The position numbers and the translations under genes are program-made. This document shows positions 18,517-27,944 of a DNA stretch of 64,000 nt, one piece after another. The notes beneath the pieces were generated by a model. The model had not been told where the DNA came from. It worked only from the letters and a program-made list of their open reading frames with translations, and made no database searches. Source of the stretch: Xenorhabdus budapestensis (GTDB lineage: Bacteria > Pseudomonadota > Gammaproteobacteria > Enterobacterales > Enterobacteriaceae); the NCBI RefSeq assembly GCF_002632465.1, contig NZ_NIBS01000005.1:1-64000 (forward strand), in the 5' to 3' direction. Every line of letters begins with the position of its first letter. Position 1 is the stretch's first letter.

Positions 18517-19442
18517 ATGAATATCCTATAAAAATTTACCAATATAAATATAAGTGTAAGTGCTCATTCCTTGCGTGATGATTCCATTCATTGATGAAAT
18601 GAAATTAGCGATGCCGAACACTTGGGGCGAATAATAAAGCTGAAATTGTCTGATGCAATGTTATTTGTAAATTGCAAGACGAGTTTAAATTCAATGACAA
18701 ATAAAAATTTTATAATCATTGCCGTCGTAATATTTATGGCTAAATTTTTATAAAAATCAAGGCTGTTTCTCTGTATAAAAATCAATCTTCATATTTTTGA
18801 TTTATGTAACATGTTGATAATAAGTGTGTTTTTATTTTTGAATAATATAATTTTTATGATCATTTATAAAGTGTGATGTGCGTCAAAAAAATGAGTTGGA
18901 TAAGGTTTTTAATGGAGAATAATTAATCTAAATAAAATAAAAAATATACTTTATGATAATCATAGGTCACAAATTTGCAGACTATATTTTATTCACAAGA
19001 TATGAAAAATATTCCTTTATATACAATTGACAGGTAATCGGTCTATATACTCTTATAGAGAGTAAAACCAAAGTTTTATCTATTTTGTAAGGAAAAAATA
19101 TTTATAAGTTTCCAGAAAACACCATAAAGGTACTAAAAGCCAGAATAGAGGGGGTTATCAATAAGTGTTTTGGCTTTACATCAAAAAAATAAAGTGTCAA
19201 ACTCGCTATTGACGATTTTTTATATCGATGTTAATTCCACTATTGGATAGAATATTTCTGTATCTTTATCTATATGCTGATATATAAAAATCTATTTGTT
19301 CCTGCAAATACAGTTGTCTTGCGCAGCCTATTTCTTTAGGAAGGCCTGCTGCGTTTGTTATACGGTTAAACATTGTAATTATTCTCTTACCAATAATGGG
19401 TTGTTAGACAGTTCATGGTTGTATTAGCCAAAGGGTTGAAAT
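18517..19442. promoter_or_regulatory. Long divergent intergenic region between hcp and the tss operon
   Basis: A 926-base, very AT-rich region carrying the divergent promoters of hcp (left) and tssB (right). No credible protein gene was found; the 65-residue frame at 18588-18785 is low complexity with no ribosome site. No sigma-54 element (TGGCAC-N5-TTGC) was recognised by eye on either strand. A more GC-rich island around 19317-19352 (CGCAGCCT...GCCTGCTGCG) can fold and could be part of the tssB leader. Confidence 0.5.
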
Positions 19443-19940
19443 ATGAGTAAGAATAGTCCTGGTAGCGTAGCTCCGAAAGAAAGAATTAATATTAAATATG
19501 TTCCTAATACCGGCGACCAGACCGCAGAAGTTGAATTACCTCTGAATCTTCTGGTTATTGGTGACTTGAAAGGAAAGAAAGAAGATACGCCAATTGAAGA
19601 ACGACAGACCGTTTCCGTGAATAAAAATAATTTTAATGCGGTAATGAATGAGGCGAACATCAACCTGACTTTTAACGTCCCTAATCGCCTTGAAGAAAAT
19701 AGTGAAGAAGATCTACCAGTTAATCTGGAAATTAAATCACTGAGTGATTTCTCACCGGATAATATCGCCAAGAAAGTACCAGAGCTGAATAAACTGCTGG
19801 AACTGCGTGAAGCATTAGTTGCATTAAAAGGCCCTCTGGGAAATATCCCCGCATTTCGCGCTCGCTTGCAGTCACTGCTGGATGATGAATCCGTTCGTGA
19901 GCAACTCCTGAAAGAACTTGAAATCATCAATAAAAAATAA
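19443..19940 (+). CDS. tssB: TssB (VipA) contractile sheath small subunit
   Basis: A 165-residue protein that pairs with TssC to form the contractile sheath. Recognisable segments are SPGSVAPKERINIKYVPNTG, ELPLNLLVIGDLKGKKEDTP, TFNVPNRL and IKSLSDFSPDNIAKKVPELN, followed by the conserved C-terminal helix (LLELREALVALKGPLGNIPA, LQSLLDDESVREQLLKEL). Length is normal. It is the first gene of the rightward T6SS operon, with an AAAGGGTTG leader before the ATG. TssC starts 19 bases downstream. Confidence 0.97.
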   Translation: MSKNSPGSVAPKERINIKYVPNTGDQTAEVELPLNLLVIGDLKGKKEDTPIEERQTVSVNKNNFNAVMNEANINLTFNVPNRLEENSEEDLPVNLEIKSLSDFSPDNIAKKVPELNKLLELREALVALKGPLGNIPAFRARLQSLLDDESVREQLLKELEIINKK

Positions 19941-19959
19941 CTCGTTAAAGGAATTTTAA

Positions 19960-21438
19960 ATGGCTCAGCACGAAGAAAACAGCACAGCACTTGCTTCTGG
20001 CGCAACGACTTCTCTGCTTGATGAAATCATGTCTCAAGCGAGGATGACTCCTGAAAATGATGGCTATTATATTGCAAAACAGGGTGTAGCAGCCTTTATT
20101 GGCAGCATTCTGGATACAGGCTCTAACGAAGAACCTATCAACAAACTTCTCGTTGATAAAATGATCGTTGAGCTTGATAAAAAGCTGAGTGAGCAGATGG
20201 ATGAAATCATGCACGCTAAGCCGTTCCAGGAGCTGGAATCTTCCTGGCGTTCACTGAAAATGCTGGTGGATCGCACTGATTTCCGTGAAAACATCAAAAT
20301 CAACGTTATTCATGCGACTAAAGATGAATTGTTGGAAGACTTTGAATTCTCTCCTGAGATCATTCAGTCTGGTTTCTACAAACATGTTTACTCCACGGGT
20401 TACGGCCAGTTCGGTGGTGAACCTGTTGCTGCCGTTGTTGGTAACTATGCTTTTAGCAACACCACTCCTGACATCAAATTGATGCAGTATGTCAGTTCGG
20501 TAGGAGCAATGGCTCACGCGCCATTCCTCTCTTCTGTTTCACCTGAATTCTTCGGTGTTAACAGCTTTACTGATCTGCCAGCTATCAAGGATCTGAAATC
20601 CGCATTTGAAGGCCCGTCACACACCAAATGGCGTTCATTGCGTGAGTCTGAAGACTCTCGCTACCTGGGCTTAACCGCGCCACGTTTCCTACTGCGTCTG
20701 CCATATTCTACCGTTGAAAATCCAATTAAAAACTTCAACTATCAGGAAAATGTCAGCCGTGACCACGAACACTATCTGTGGGGTAACACTGCTTATCTGC
20801 TGGCAAGCTGTCTGACTGACAGCTTCGCTAAATACCGCTGGTGTCCGAACATCATCGGTCCACAAAGTGGCGGTGCAGTAAATGATCTGCCAGTCCATCT
20901 GTATGAAGCAATGGGTCAGGTTCAGGCGAAGATCCCAACTGAAGTACTGATTACTGACCGTCGTGAATTTGAACTGGCGGAAGAAGGCTTTATTACTCTG
21001 ACCATGCGTAAAGGCAGTGATAACGCTGCATTCTTCTCCGCAAACTCGGTTCAGAAACCAAAAATTTTCCCAAATACCCGTGAAGGGAAAAGTGCGGAAA
21101 CCAACTACAAGTTGGGTACTCAGTTGCCATACATGTTCATCATCAACCGTCTGGCGCACTACATCAAAGTATTGCAACGTGAGCAGATCGGTTCCTGGAA
21201 AGAGCGTCAGGATCTGGAGCGCGAACTGAACATGTGGCTGAAACAGTACATCGCTGATCAGGAAAACCCACCAACTGACGTTCGTAGCCGCCGCCCACTG
21301 CGCGCCGCTGAAATCAAGGTATTGGACGTTGAAGGCGATCCAGGCTGGTATCAGGTGGCAATGCAGGTTCGCCCACACTTCAAATACATGGGTGCAAGTT
21401 TCGAACTGTCTCTGGTCGGACGTTTGGATAAGGAATAA
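19960..21438 (+). CDS. tssC: TssC (VipB) contractile sheath large subunit
   Basis: A 492-residue sheath protein. Conserved blocks: FQELESSWRSLKMLVDRTDF, VYSTGYGQFGGEPVAAVVGN, LSSVSPEFFGVNSFTDLPAI, KWRSLRESEDSRYLGLTAPR, HEHYLWGNTAYLLASCLTDS and the C-terminal QVRPHFKYMGASFELSLVGR. These are hallmark TssC sequences and the length matches the family. A good AAAGGAATTTT ribosome site precedes the start. It is followed after 2 bases by tssE. In the cell, TssB-TssC polymerises around the Hcp tube, contracts to drive injection, and is recycled by ClpV. Confidence 0.98.
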   Translation: MAQHEENSTALASGATTSLLDEIMSQARMTPENDGYYIAKQGVAAFIGSILDTGSNEEPINKLLVDKMIVELDKKLSEQMDEIMHAKPFQELESSWRSLKMLVDRTDFRENIKINVIHATKDELLEDFEFSPEIIQSGFYKHVYSTGYGQFGGEPVAAVVGNYAFSNTTPDIKLMQYVSSVGAMAHAPFLSSVSPEFFGVNSFTDLPAIKDLKSAFEGPSHTKWRSLRESEDSRYLGLTAPRFLLRLPYSTVENPIKNFNYQENVSRDHEHYLWGNTAYLLASCLTDSFAKYRWCPNIIGPQSGGAVNDLPVHLYEAMGQVQAKIPTEVLITDRREFELAEEGFITLTMRKGSDNAAFFSANSVQKPKIFPNTREGKSAETNYKLGTQLPYMFIINRLAHYIKVLQREQIGSWKERQDLERELNMWLKQYIADQENPPTDVRSRRPLRAAEIKVLDVEGDPGWYQVAMQVRPHFKYMGASFELSLVGRLDKE

Positions 21439-21440
21439 TC

Positions 21441-21881
21441 ATGGCTGCGCTGTACAGTTGGAACAGAGGCAGCTCTGCCAGTCTGTTCGAGCGCATTCAA
21501 GGGAAGAGCTCCGGCTCTTCCCGTCAGTCAAGGATGCGTGCACTGCTTGATTCTATAAAGAAGCATTTGAACGAAGTGCTGAATACGCGCCCTGGTGCCT
21601 GCCAGAGTGCCATTGAGCTGGGTGTCATTGACCTCAATGATGCAACTGCAACGTCAGTGGATTTCAAACAAAGTATCGAGTGGGCGATAGAAGAGTGCAT
21701 CAGAAATTATGAGCCCAGAATATCAGCGGTTTCTGTCAGTGCCATCAATGATGATTCAGATCCGTTGTTATTGAGCTTTCATATCAGTGCTGAGATTTCC
21801 CTGGATGATATCAACGATGTTGTGGAATTCAGCATCCAGTTGGATAACAACCGGCGCTATTGCCTGGAGCGAACTCAATAA
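21441..21881 (+). CDS. tssE: TssE baseplate protein (gp25-like)
   Basis: A 146-residue gp25-like baseplate protein that helps start sheath assembly. It starts SWNRGSSASLFERIQ (after an MAALY opening), continues with SIKKHLNEVLNTRPGACQSA (the gp25-type L..LLNTR.G segment), and ends with an ISAEI...VEFSIQLDNNRRY strand region. It begins 2 bases after tssC and abuts tssF (stop and start are adjacent, TAAATG). Length is typical. Confidence 0.93.
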   Translation: MAALYSWNRGSSASLFERIQGKSSGSSRQSRMRALLDSIKKHLNEVLNTRPGACQSAIELGVIDLNDATATSVDFKQSIEWAIEECIRNYEPRISAVSVSAINDDSDPLLLSFHISAEISLDDINDVVEFSIQLDNNRRYCLERTQ

Positions 21882-23729
21882 ATGTCATTTGAAAAATATT
21901 TCAGAGATGAGCTGAACTATTTGCGACAACTGGGGAAAGAAGCCGCAGTTGAGCGTCCTCATCTTGCCGCATTTCTGTCTGAACAAGGCTCTGATCCCGA
22001 TGTTGAACGTTTGCTTGAAGGTTTTGCATTTCTGACAGGCAATCTGCGGGCAAAGATTGATGATCAGTTCCCGGAACTGACTCACGGCTTGCTCAATATG
22101 CTCTGGCCTAATTACCTGCGTCCGACACCTAGCATGACCATCATCGAATATACCCCTGATGAGAGTGTTGTGACGAAAGCAACACAGGTTAAGCGCGGCA
22201 CACAAATTATGAGTAATCCGCTGTCAACTCATGATGATATTTACTCGAACGACCATTCTTTGAACGGACAATCGAGTGGCAAAAGAGACGATCATAGCCG
22301 CTGTACTTTCACATTGTGCCGTGATGTCTGGCTTTTTCCGCTCTCCATTCAGGACATTTCCGTTAATAATAGTAATGAGCAAGGGATTATTGGTCTGAAT
22401 TTTGCTTCGAAAACGGAACTGAACCTGCATGAACTGGAGCTGGGTAAATTGCGGTTCTATCTGAGTGGTGATGACTATACCACTTCTCAACTCTATTTCT
22501 GGCTCTGCTATTACTTCAGAAAAGCAGAATTGGTGATTGGTGATACGGTGATTCCTCTGCCGGATTTTGACTTCGTACCGGTTGGATTTGAACGGGAAGA
22601 TGCGCTGTTGCCTTATCCCAAAAATGCTTATATGGGGTATCGCATTTTGCAGGAATATTTCTGTTTTGCGGAAAGTTTCCTGTTTTTTGACGTTAAGGGA
22701 TTCCCTGAATTTCCTGAAGATCTCAAAACCAAAGATTTCAAACTGAATTTACATTTTTCTCAGGCGTTACCACCAGAAGCTAAGATTCGCCACGATACTT
22801 TCCGTCTGCACTGTACGCCGGCTATTAATCTGTTTCCAATGGACAGTGAAGCCATTGAACTGAATGGCAGTCAGACTGAATACCCATTGAAGGCCAGTTA
22901 TAGCTTTCCTGATAACTACGACATCTTTTCTGTAGATGGTGTTGAAAGTTGGCTGACGGGAGAAAATGGCGAACGCAGTCGGGCACGTATCGGTGAACGA
23001 GTTTATACCCCGTTTGAAAGTTTCAATCATCAGATTAATAACGAAGATGAACACTCAATGCGCTATTACCGTCTGCGAGTGAAAGAGTCATCTTTCCGCA
23101 GAGGGCTGGAACATTTCATCTCATTTGTACGTGGGGATGAATCAGATCTACTCAGGCTCAAACTAAAAGAGAACGTCTCTATCGGCCTGACATGTACCAA
23201 CCGTGAATTGCCGTTGCAGCTTCGTGTCGGCGACATTAATTACCCCTCCATCGGCAGCCCGTCATTTGCAACATTCCGCAATATTACGCGTCCGTCAGTA
23301 CCGCTTTATCCGTTGTTGGATGGTGGTTTGCACTGGTCGTTGCTGTCAAATATGTCGCTGAACTATATGTCATTGCTGGATAAGGATGCGCTGAAACAGG
23401 TGCTGCGTACTTACGATTTTCCAAGTATTCACAATCGACAGTCCAAACGATCATCACAGAAACGGCTTGATGCCATTGAAAAGATTGAGACAGAGCCGAC
23501 AGATCGCCTGTTCCGCGGACATCCTGTACGTGGTTTGCGTTCCACTTTGTATATCCGGCAACAGGCATTCAGTTCGGAAGGCGAGCTGTATCTATTCAGT
23601 ACGATTCTGTCACGGTTTTTCTCACTGTATGCCAGCGTCAACGCTTTTCATATGTTGAAGGTAATCAATTTAGATAATCAGGAATGTTATGAATGGCCGG
23701 TACAGATAGGTCAACACTCGTTGATGTAA
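21882..23729 (+). CDS. tssF: TssF (VasA/ImpG) core baseplate protein
   Basis: A 615-residue baseplate wedge protein. Family marks include FEKYFRDELNYLRQLGKEAA, PHLAAFLSEQGSDPDVERLL, KIDDQFPELTHGLLNMLWPN and, near the end, EPTDRLFRGHPVRGLRSTLY. It abuts tssE upstream, and its last 37 bases overlap the start of tssG, implying translational coupling of the wedge partners. This is the copy in standard operon position; a second, diverged tssF lies at 7757-9499 next to vgrG. Confidence 0.97.
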   Translation: MSFEKYFRDELNYLRQLGKEAAVERPHLAAFLSEQGSDPDVERLLEGFAFLTGNLRAKIDDQFPELTHGLLNMLWPNYLRPTPSMTIIEYTPDESVVTKATQVKRGTQIMSNPLSTHDDIYSNDHSLNGQSSGKRDDHSRCTFTLCRDVWLFPLSIQDISVNNSNEQGIIGLNFASKTELNLHELELGKLRFYLSGDDYTTSQLYFWLCYYFRKAELVIGDTVIPLPDFDFVPVGFEREDALLPYPKNAYMGYRILQEYFCFAESFLFFDVKGFPEFPEDLKTKDFKLNLHFSQALPPEAKIRHDTFRLHCTPAINLFPMDSEAIELNGSQTEYPLKASYSFPDNYDIFSVDGVESWLTGENGERSRARIGERVYTPFESFNHQINNEDEHSMRYYRLRVKESSFRRGLEHFISFVRGDESDLLRLKLKENVSIGLTCTNRELPLQLRVGDINYPSIGSPSFATFRNITRPSVPLYPLLDGGLHWSLLSNMSLNYMSLLDKDALKQVLRTYDFPSIHNRQSKRSSQKRLDAIEKIETEPTDRLFRGHPVRGLRSTLYIRQQAFSSEGELYLFSTILSRFFSLYASVNAFHMLKVINLDNQECYEWPVQIGQHSLM

Positions 23730-24745
23730 TCACTGAGCAGGATCCTGCCACACCATTGGCATTGGATATCTCACGATACAACTTTTACCAGCTGGTCGAA
23801 TTGCTCAATCAGCTGGCGGTAGCGTGGGAAAAAACCGGCGAGACGGATCGGCCTGATCGTGAATCTGTCCGTTTCAAATCCAATGCCAGTCTGGCATTTC
23901 CTACTCGTGATGTGATTGCACTGAAGCAGTCTAAGCAAGGGTATTTTGAGCTGGAAGTCTCTTTTATGGGGCTACATGGCAGCCAATCCCCGATGCCGGG
24001 TTATTACCTGGATGCACTAGCGTGGGAAGACGCACAAGGCGAAAACCGACTGACGGATTTCCTCAACCTGTTTAACCACCGCTTAATCACGCTCTTGCAC
24101 CAGATTTGGCGGAAATACCGCTATTACATCTGCTTTAAGCAAGGTGGGGAAGATAGCTTTTCTCAGCGCATGTTCTCGCTGGTGGGATTGGGAAGTGATG
24201 TCAACCGCCGGATGCTGAACATCAATCACAGCAAAATGCTGGCGTATGCCGGGTTGCTGGCAAGCCCCGGTCGTTCACCGGAGGTGATATGCAGCCTGGT
24301 TTCCCACTGTTTTGATTTGCAGGATGTCACTCTGCACGGCTGGCAATTCAGAAAAGTCATCATCCCCGTTGATCAACAGAATCGACTGGGTGGCACGAAT
24401 AAAGGGCAAAAAATTGGTGATACCGAACTGTCCGTATTGGGGCAGAACTTCACCATCGGCTCATGGATCGGGGATTACAGCGGAAAGTTTCTGCTCAGTA
24501 TCAACAATCTGCCCCGTGATCGGTTTCTATCATTCCTGCCGGATGGAAAGAACTATCTCCCGTTGGTGATGTTTATCTCTTTCGTCATGCGCAGCCAGTT
24601 TGCCTGGGAATTGCGTCTTGGCCTGGCGGAAAACCAGGTCAGTGGCATGGTGTTGGGGGCGAAGCAGAATAACCATCTGGGATGGACCAGCTTTCTCGGC
24701 GAACCAGAAAAGAAACCCTCTGTCACAATTTCAGTTATGGAATAA
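23693..24745 (+). CDS. tssG: TssG (VasB/ImpH) baseplate protein
   Basis: A 350-residue protein with the TssG marks FYQLVELLNQLAVAWEKTGE, VRFKSNASLAFPTRDVIALK, YFELEVSFMGLHGSQSPMPG, LNLFNHRLITLLHQIWRKYR and KNYLPLVMFISFVMRSQFAW. It forms the wedge with TssF and contacts TssK. The start ATG at 23693 sits inside tssF, with an AGGAATG site. It ends 5 bases before the tagH start. Length is typical of the family. Confidence 0.96.
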   Translation: MAGTDRSTLVDVITEQDPATPLALDISRYNFYQLVELLNQLAVAWEKTGETDRPDRESVRFKSNASLAFPTRDVIALKQSKQGYFELEVSFMGLHGSQSPMPGYYLDALAWEDAQGENRLTDFLNLFNHRLITLLHQIWRKYRYYICFKQGGEDSFSQRMFSLVGLGSDVNRRMLNINHSKMLAYAGLLASPGRSPEVICSLVSHCFDLQDVTLHGWQFRKVIIPVDQQNRLGGTNKGQKIGDTELSVLGQNFTIGSWIGDYSGKFLLSINNLPRDRFLSFLPDGKNYLPLVMFISFVMRSQFAWELRLGLAENQVSGMVLGAKQNNHLGWTSFLGEPEKKPSVTISVME

Positions 24746-24750
24746 CGACT

Positions 24751-26046
24751 ATGGAAAAACATCAACCAACGCTTTCATTGCGGGTGCTCAACAGTGAGCA
24801 ACTAGAGAGTGGTCGAGCCGCCAGCTACCAGTTTTCGACACAGGGTGGTACGGTCGGTAGCAGTGAAAGTCACTTGTGGTCTGTTCAGGACAGCCAGGGC
24901 AATATCCAGCCATCACAATTCTCTATTCAATGGCGTGATGGTTCATTCTGCCTGCAAGTGCTTGCTGATCCGGTACAGATAAATAATGCCCCACTAACAC
25001 CGCAATCCGGTCTGATCCGTTTACAACAGGGAGATCAGATTAAGGCGGGTAACTTGTCGATCAAGATCCACGTCAGCTTTTCTGAGGCGGATCGGGTTGA
25101 CCCTTCGACGGTATCACCGGAGGCGCTGGTTTCCAGTTACAGAAATCCGTTGGATGCCATGATGGAAGGTGTATCGCTACAAAAATCCGTGTTTGCCAAA
25201 GATGACAGTATTGCGCCAACCGTAATGCACCGTTTCAGCGATGATCCTCTCAGAGTACTTGATAGTGAGAGTCTGACTACATTGCAACCACAGGTTGAAG
25301 CCGATGATACGGAGCAGCTTTTGCCGCCTGATCATTATCAATCCCCCCCATTTGCTAACCCTATTTCTGATAACCGAGGCAGTGTTATGGATCAGGAGTT
25401 TCTTGATTTACCGGATATCGCTTCCGATCGGCATTACGAAGATATGGATGTTGATCATGTCGCCATTACCCCTTTGATGCGCGGGCTGGATACACAGTTA
25501 CCTCTGCATGACACCCAGCAGGCCAACGATTTTCTGCAAGAGATGGGTAAAACCATGAAAGCGGCGATCGAAGGGCTATTGGCGCTCCAGCGTGAACAGC
25601 ACGGATTACGTGATAAACAGCTTCGTCCTATTGAGGATAACCCACTACGTCTGAATATGGATTATGACACCACCATGCAGGTGATGTTTTCCGATCAGAA
25701 AAGTCCTGTACACCTGTCAGCACCCGCCGCCGTAGCGGAAAGCCTGCATAACCTGCAACTGCATTATCAGGCCAACCGGACAGCGATCTCCGCGGCGTTG
25801 GATACCATGCTGGAAGCCTTTTCCCCTGAACAATTACTCCGCAGATTCTCACACTATCGCCGTAGTAATGAGGTCAGGAACAAAGATGCGTCCTGGGCGT
25901 GGGAAATGTACACCAACTATTACCGCGAATTGGCTTCCAGCCGCCAGCAGGGGTTTGAAAAGTTATTCCGCGAGGTGTACGAGCAGGCTTATGACCGCGC
26001 ACTGCGTCAGGGCTTAGAGGACGCCAATGATGAAACGTTCCGGTAG
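24751..26046 (+). CDS. tagH: T6SS-associated FHA-domain protein (TagH/Fha) with a degenerate FHA fold
   Basis: A 431-residue protein matching the V. cholerae Fha position and layout: an N-terminal FHA-like domain (about residues 10-110), an acidic middle, and a conserved C-terminal T6SS-FHA domain (about 230-431) with TPLMRGLDTQL, FLQEMGKTMKAAIEGLLALQ, LSAPAAVAESLHNLQLHYQA and MLEAFSPEQLLRRF. The start is the ATG at 24751, not the upstream in-frame one that overlaps tssG. The FHA core reads GGTVGSSESHLW and later QPSQFSIQWRDG: the usual GR is GS and the usual SxxH lacks its His, so the phosphothreonine pocket appears lost. No PpkA kinase or PppA phosphatase gene is present. Its last 20 bases overlap tssJ. 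Confidence 0.9.
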   Translation: MEKHQPTLSLRVLNSEQLESGRAASYQFSTQGGTVGSSESHLWSVQDSQGNIQPSQFSIQWRDGSFCLQVLADPVQINNAPLTPQSGLIRLQQGDQIKAGNLSIKIHVSFSEADRVDPSTVSPEALVSSYRNPLDAMMEGVSLQKSVFAKDDSIAPTVMHRFSDDPLRVLDSESLTTLQPQVEADDTEQLLPPDHYQSPPFANPISDNRGSVMDQEFLDLPDIASDRHYEDMDVDHVAITPLMRGLDTQLPLHDTQQANDFLQEMGKTMKAAIEGLLALQREQHGLRDKQLRPIEDNPLRLNMDYDTTMQVMFSDQKSPVHLSAPAAVAESLHNLQLHYQANRTAISAALDTMLEAFSPEQLLRRFSHYRRSNEVRNKDASWAWEMYTNYYRELASSRQQGFEKLFREVYEQAYDRALRQGLEDANDETFR

Positions 26047-26587
26047 TCAGCGCATATGGGCCACAGGGATCTTATTGCTGTCAGTGATATTACTGAACGG
26101 CTGTAGCAGCGCATGGAACGCCACTAAAAAAGTTGGGCAGGTCATTTGGGATCCTTCCACTCCTGTGGGAAAACCGAGTGAACAAGCCTCAATTGCCAAC
26201 ATCACATTGCTGGCTGAACCCGATATCAATCCAAATGAAAGTGGTGAACCCGCGCCTGTTGAGATGAATCTGGTTTATCTCAGTGAAGATTCGCGTTTTC
26301 TGGCTGCCGACTATGACCAGCTTGAAAGTGACAAGCTCGAAAAAGCATTGGGAAAAAATTACATCGATCATCAGGATTACACCCTGTTGCCGGGGCAATA
26401 TAAGCCTCTGGAAACGATCACATTGGAAAAGAAGAACCGTTACATCGGTGTCATTGTTCATTATGCAGGCGTCAATCAGTCTGAATGGAAAAAGATCATC
26501 CGGGTAAAAGACATGGGTCGCCATTACAACATTTTGGTGCATGTCAGAAATAACGACGTCGAACTTAGAAAAGAGGAGGAGGAGTAA
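26027..26587 (+). CDS. tssJ: TssJ outer membrane lipoprotein
   Basis: A 186-residue lipoprotein. The signal peptide ends in a lipobox LLNGC with lipidation at Cys-26, followed by Ser, which predicts outer membrane sorting. The mature part holds the TssJ beta-sandwich segments (SIANITLLAEPDINPNESGE, VEMNLVYLSEDSRFLAADYD, LPGQYKPLETITLEKKNRYI, IGVIVHYAGVNQSEWKKIIR). It anchors the TssM periplasmic domain to the outer membrane. It overlaps the end of tagH, and tssK starts 2 bases downstream. Confidence 0.95.
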   Translation: MMKRSGSQRIWATGILLLSVILLNGCSSAWNATKKVGQVIWDPSTPVGKPSEQASIANITLLAEPDINPNESGEPAPVEMNLVYLSEDSRFLAADYDQLESDKLEKALGKNYIDHQDYTLLPGQYKPLETITLEKKNRYIGVIVHYAGVNQSEWKKIIRVKDMGRHYNILVHVRNNDVELRKEEEE

Positions 26588-26589
26588 TC

Positions 26590-27942
26590 ATGCCAGGAAA
26601 AAATCGGGTGATTTGGCACGAAGGATTATTCATCAAGCCACAACATTTCCAACAACAACAAAAACACAATGATTATCTGGCTCATAGTCTTGTCTCCGTG
26701 TTGACAGCATACGGTCATGGTTTCAGCTCCCTGAGCATCAATGATGATTTGCTTAAGCTAGGACGTATCGGTATCACCGAAGCCAGCGGCATCATGCCGG
26801 ACGGTACAGTGTTTTCAGCACCGAGTCAGGATCTGCTGCCAAAACCACTGGATATTGAAAACATCAATGATCTGAAAAGCAAAGACGTCTATCTGGCATT
26901 ACCGATGTCCAGCGATACCATTCGTGAAGTAGCTGATCGGGATGCTGAAATTCAGAGTGCAGTACGTTACCGCGAATTGCCGAGCGATATTCGTGACCTG
27001 CATACTAAAGGTGGTGACTCCTCCATTCTTAATCTTGCTCAATTGACTCCGGTACTGATGCAGGGTTCTGAGGATATGAGTGCCTACACTGCCATTCCGC
27101 TGTGCCGCATCAAAGAAAAGCAGAAAGATGGCACAATCGTTCTGGATAACGAATTTATCCCGACCTGCCTGTCCATTTTTATTGCTGACAAACTAAAACG
27201 CTTCATGGTGGAAATTGATGGATTACTGACAGAACGTTCAAGAACATTGGCGAAACGCATTGGTTCTCCGGGTCAGCAGGGCGTTGCAGATGTGGCAGAA
27301 TTCATGATGCTCCAACTGTTGAACCGCGTTCAACCTTTGTTCAATCATTATGCTAAACAAACCGTCCTGCATCCGCTGCATTTGTATACCCAATTGATCC
27401 AAACCTGTGGCGAATTGAGAACCTTCACGGACGCAAGCCGTCTGCCGGGAAATATTCTGGCCTATGATCACAATAATCTGACAGATACTTTCCAGGACGC
27501 CATGCACGCTATCCGTGATGCGCTGAACGTTGTTCTGACACCACGTGCAACATCAATTGCCCTGAAACAGAACGAAGGTGGTATTCGTGTCGCAACACTC
27601 CACGACAACGACTTGCTGCGTAAAGCCGAATTTGTTCTGGCTATCAGCGCTAGCACACCACAGGAACAGTTACGTCGTCAGTTCGTACAGCAAACCAAAG
27701 TCACTTCTATGGAACGTATCCGTGATCTGGTCAGCGTTCAGTTGCCGGGTGTACCACTGATTGCGTTGTCCGCAGCACCTCGCCAGTTGCCATATCACTC
27801 TGGATATACCTACTTCCGTCTGGATCAGAAGAGTCCGGCATGGAAAGAGATCCAGCAGGGCAATTCCATCGCGTTCCACGTATCAGGGGATTTTCCTGAC
27901 TTAGATATGCAGCTCTGGGCTATCAGGGGCGGTAAGGAATAA
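26590..27942 (+). CDS. tssK: TssK (VasE/ImpJ) baseplate-membrane complex connector
   Basis: A 450-residue protein opening with the family hallmark VIWHEGLFIKPQHFQQQQKH. Further marks are GITEASGIMPDGTVFSAPSQ, LALPMSSDTIREV, LHLYTQLIQTCGELRTF and the C-terminal LPYHSGYTYFRLDQKSPAWK. TssK trimers link the TssF-TssG wedge to the TssL-TssM membrane complex. A GAGGAGGAG ribosome site lies within the 3' end of tssJ. It is followed by tssL after 2 bases. Confidence 0.97.
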   Translation: MPGKNRVIWHEGLFIKPQHFQQQQKHNDYLAHSLVSVLTAYGHGFSSLSINDDLLKLGRIGITEASGIMPDGTVFSAPSQDLLPKPLDIENINDLKSKDVYLALPMSSDTIREVADRDAEIQSAVRYRELPSDIRDLHTKGGDSSILNLAQLTPVLMQGSEDMSAYTAIPLCRIKEKQKDGTIVLDNEFIPTCLSIFIADKLKRFMVEIDGLLTERSRTLAKRIGSPGQQGVADVAEFMMLQLLNRVQPLFNHYAKQTVLHPLHLYTQLIQTCGELRTFTDASRLPGNILAYDHNNLTDTFQDAMHAIRDALNVVLTPRATSIALKQNEGGIRVATLHDNDLLRKAEFVLAISASTPQEQLRRQFVQQTKVTSMERIRDLVSVQLPGVPLIALSAAPRQLPYHSGYTYFRLDQKSPAWKEIQQGNSIAFHVSGDFPDLDMQLWAIRGGKE

Positions 27943-27944
27943 TC

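Noticed and set aside
18588-18785. 65-residue minus-strand frame upstream of hcp
   Set aside because: AT-rich, Ile/Asn/Phe-dominated, and no ribosome site; treated as non-coding.
18517-19442. Sigma-54 promoter for hcp or tssB
   Set aside because: Searched by eye for GG-N10-GC with TGGCAC/TTGC flanks on both strands; no convincing match.
20689-21378. 229-residue minus-strand open frame
   Set aside because: Antisense shadow inside tssC, which is strongly supported by conservation.
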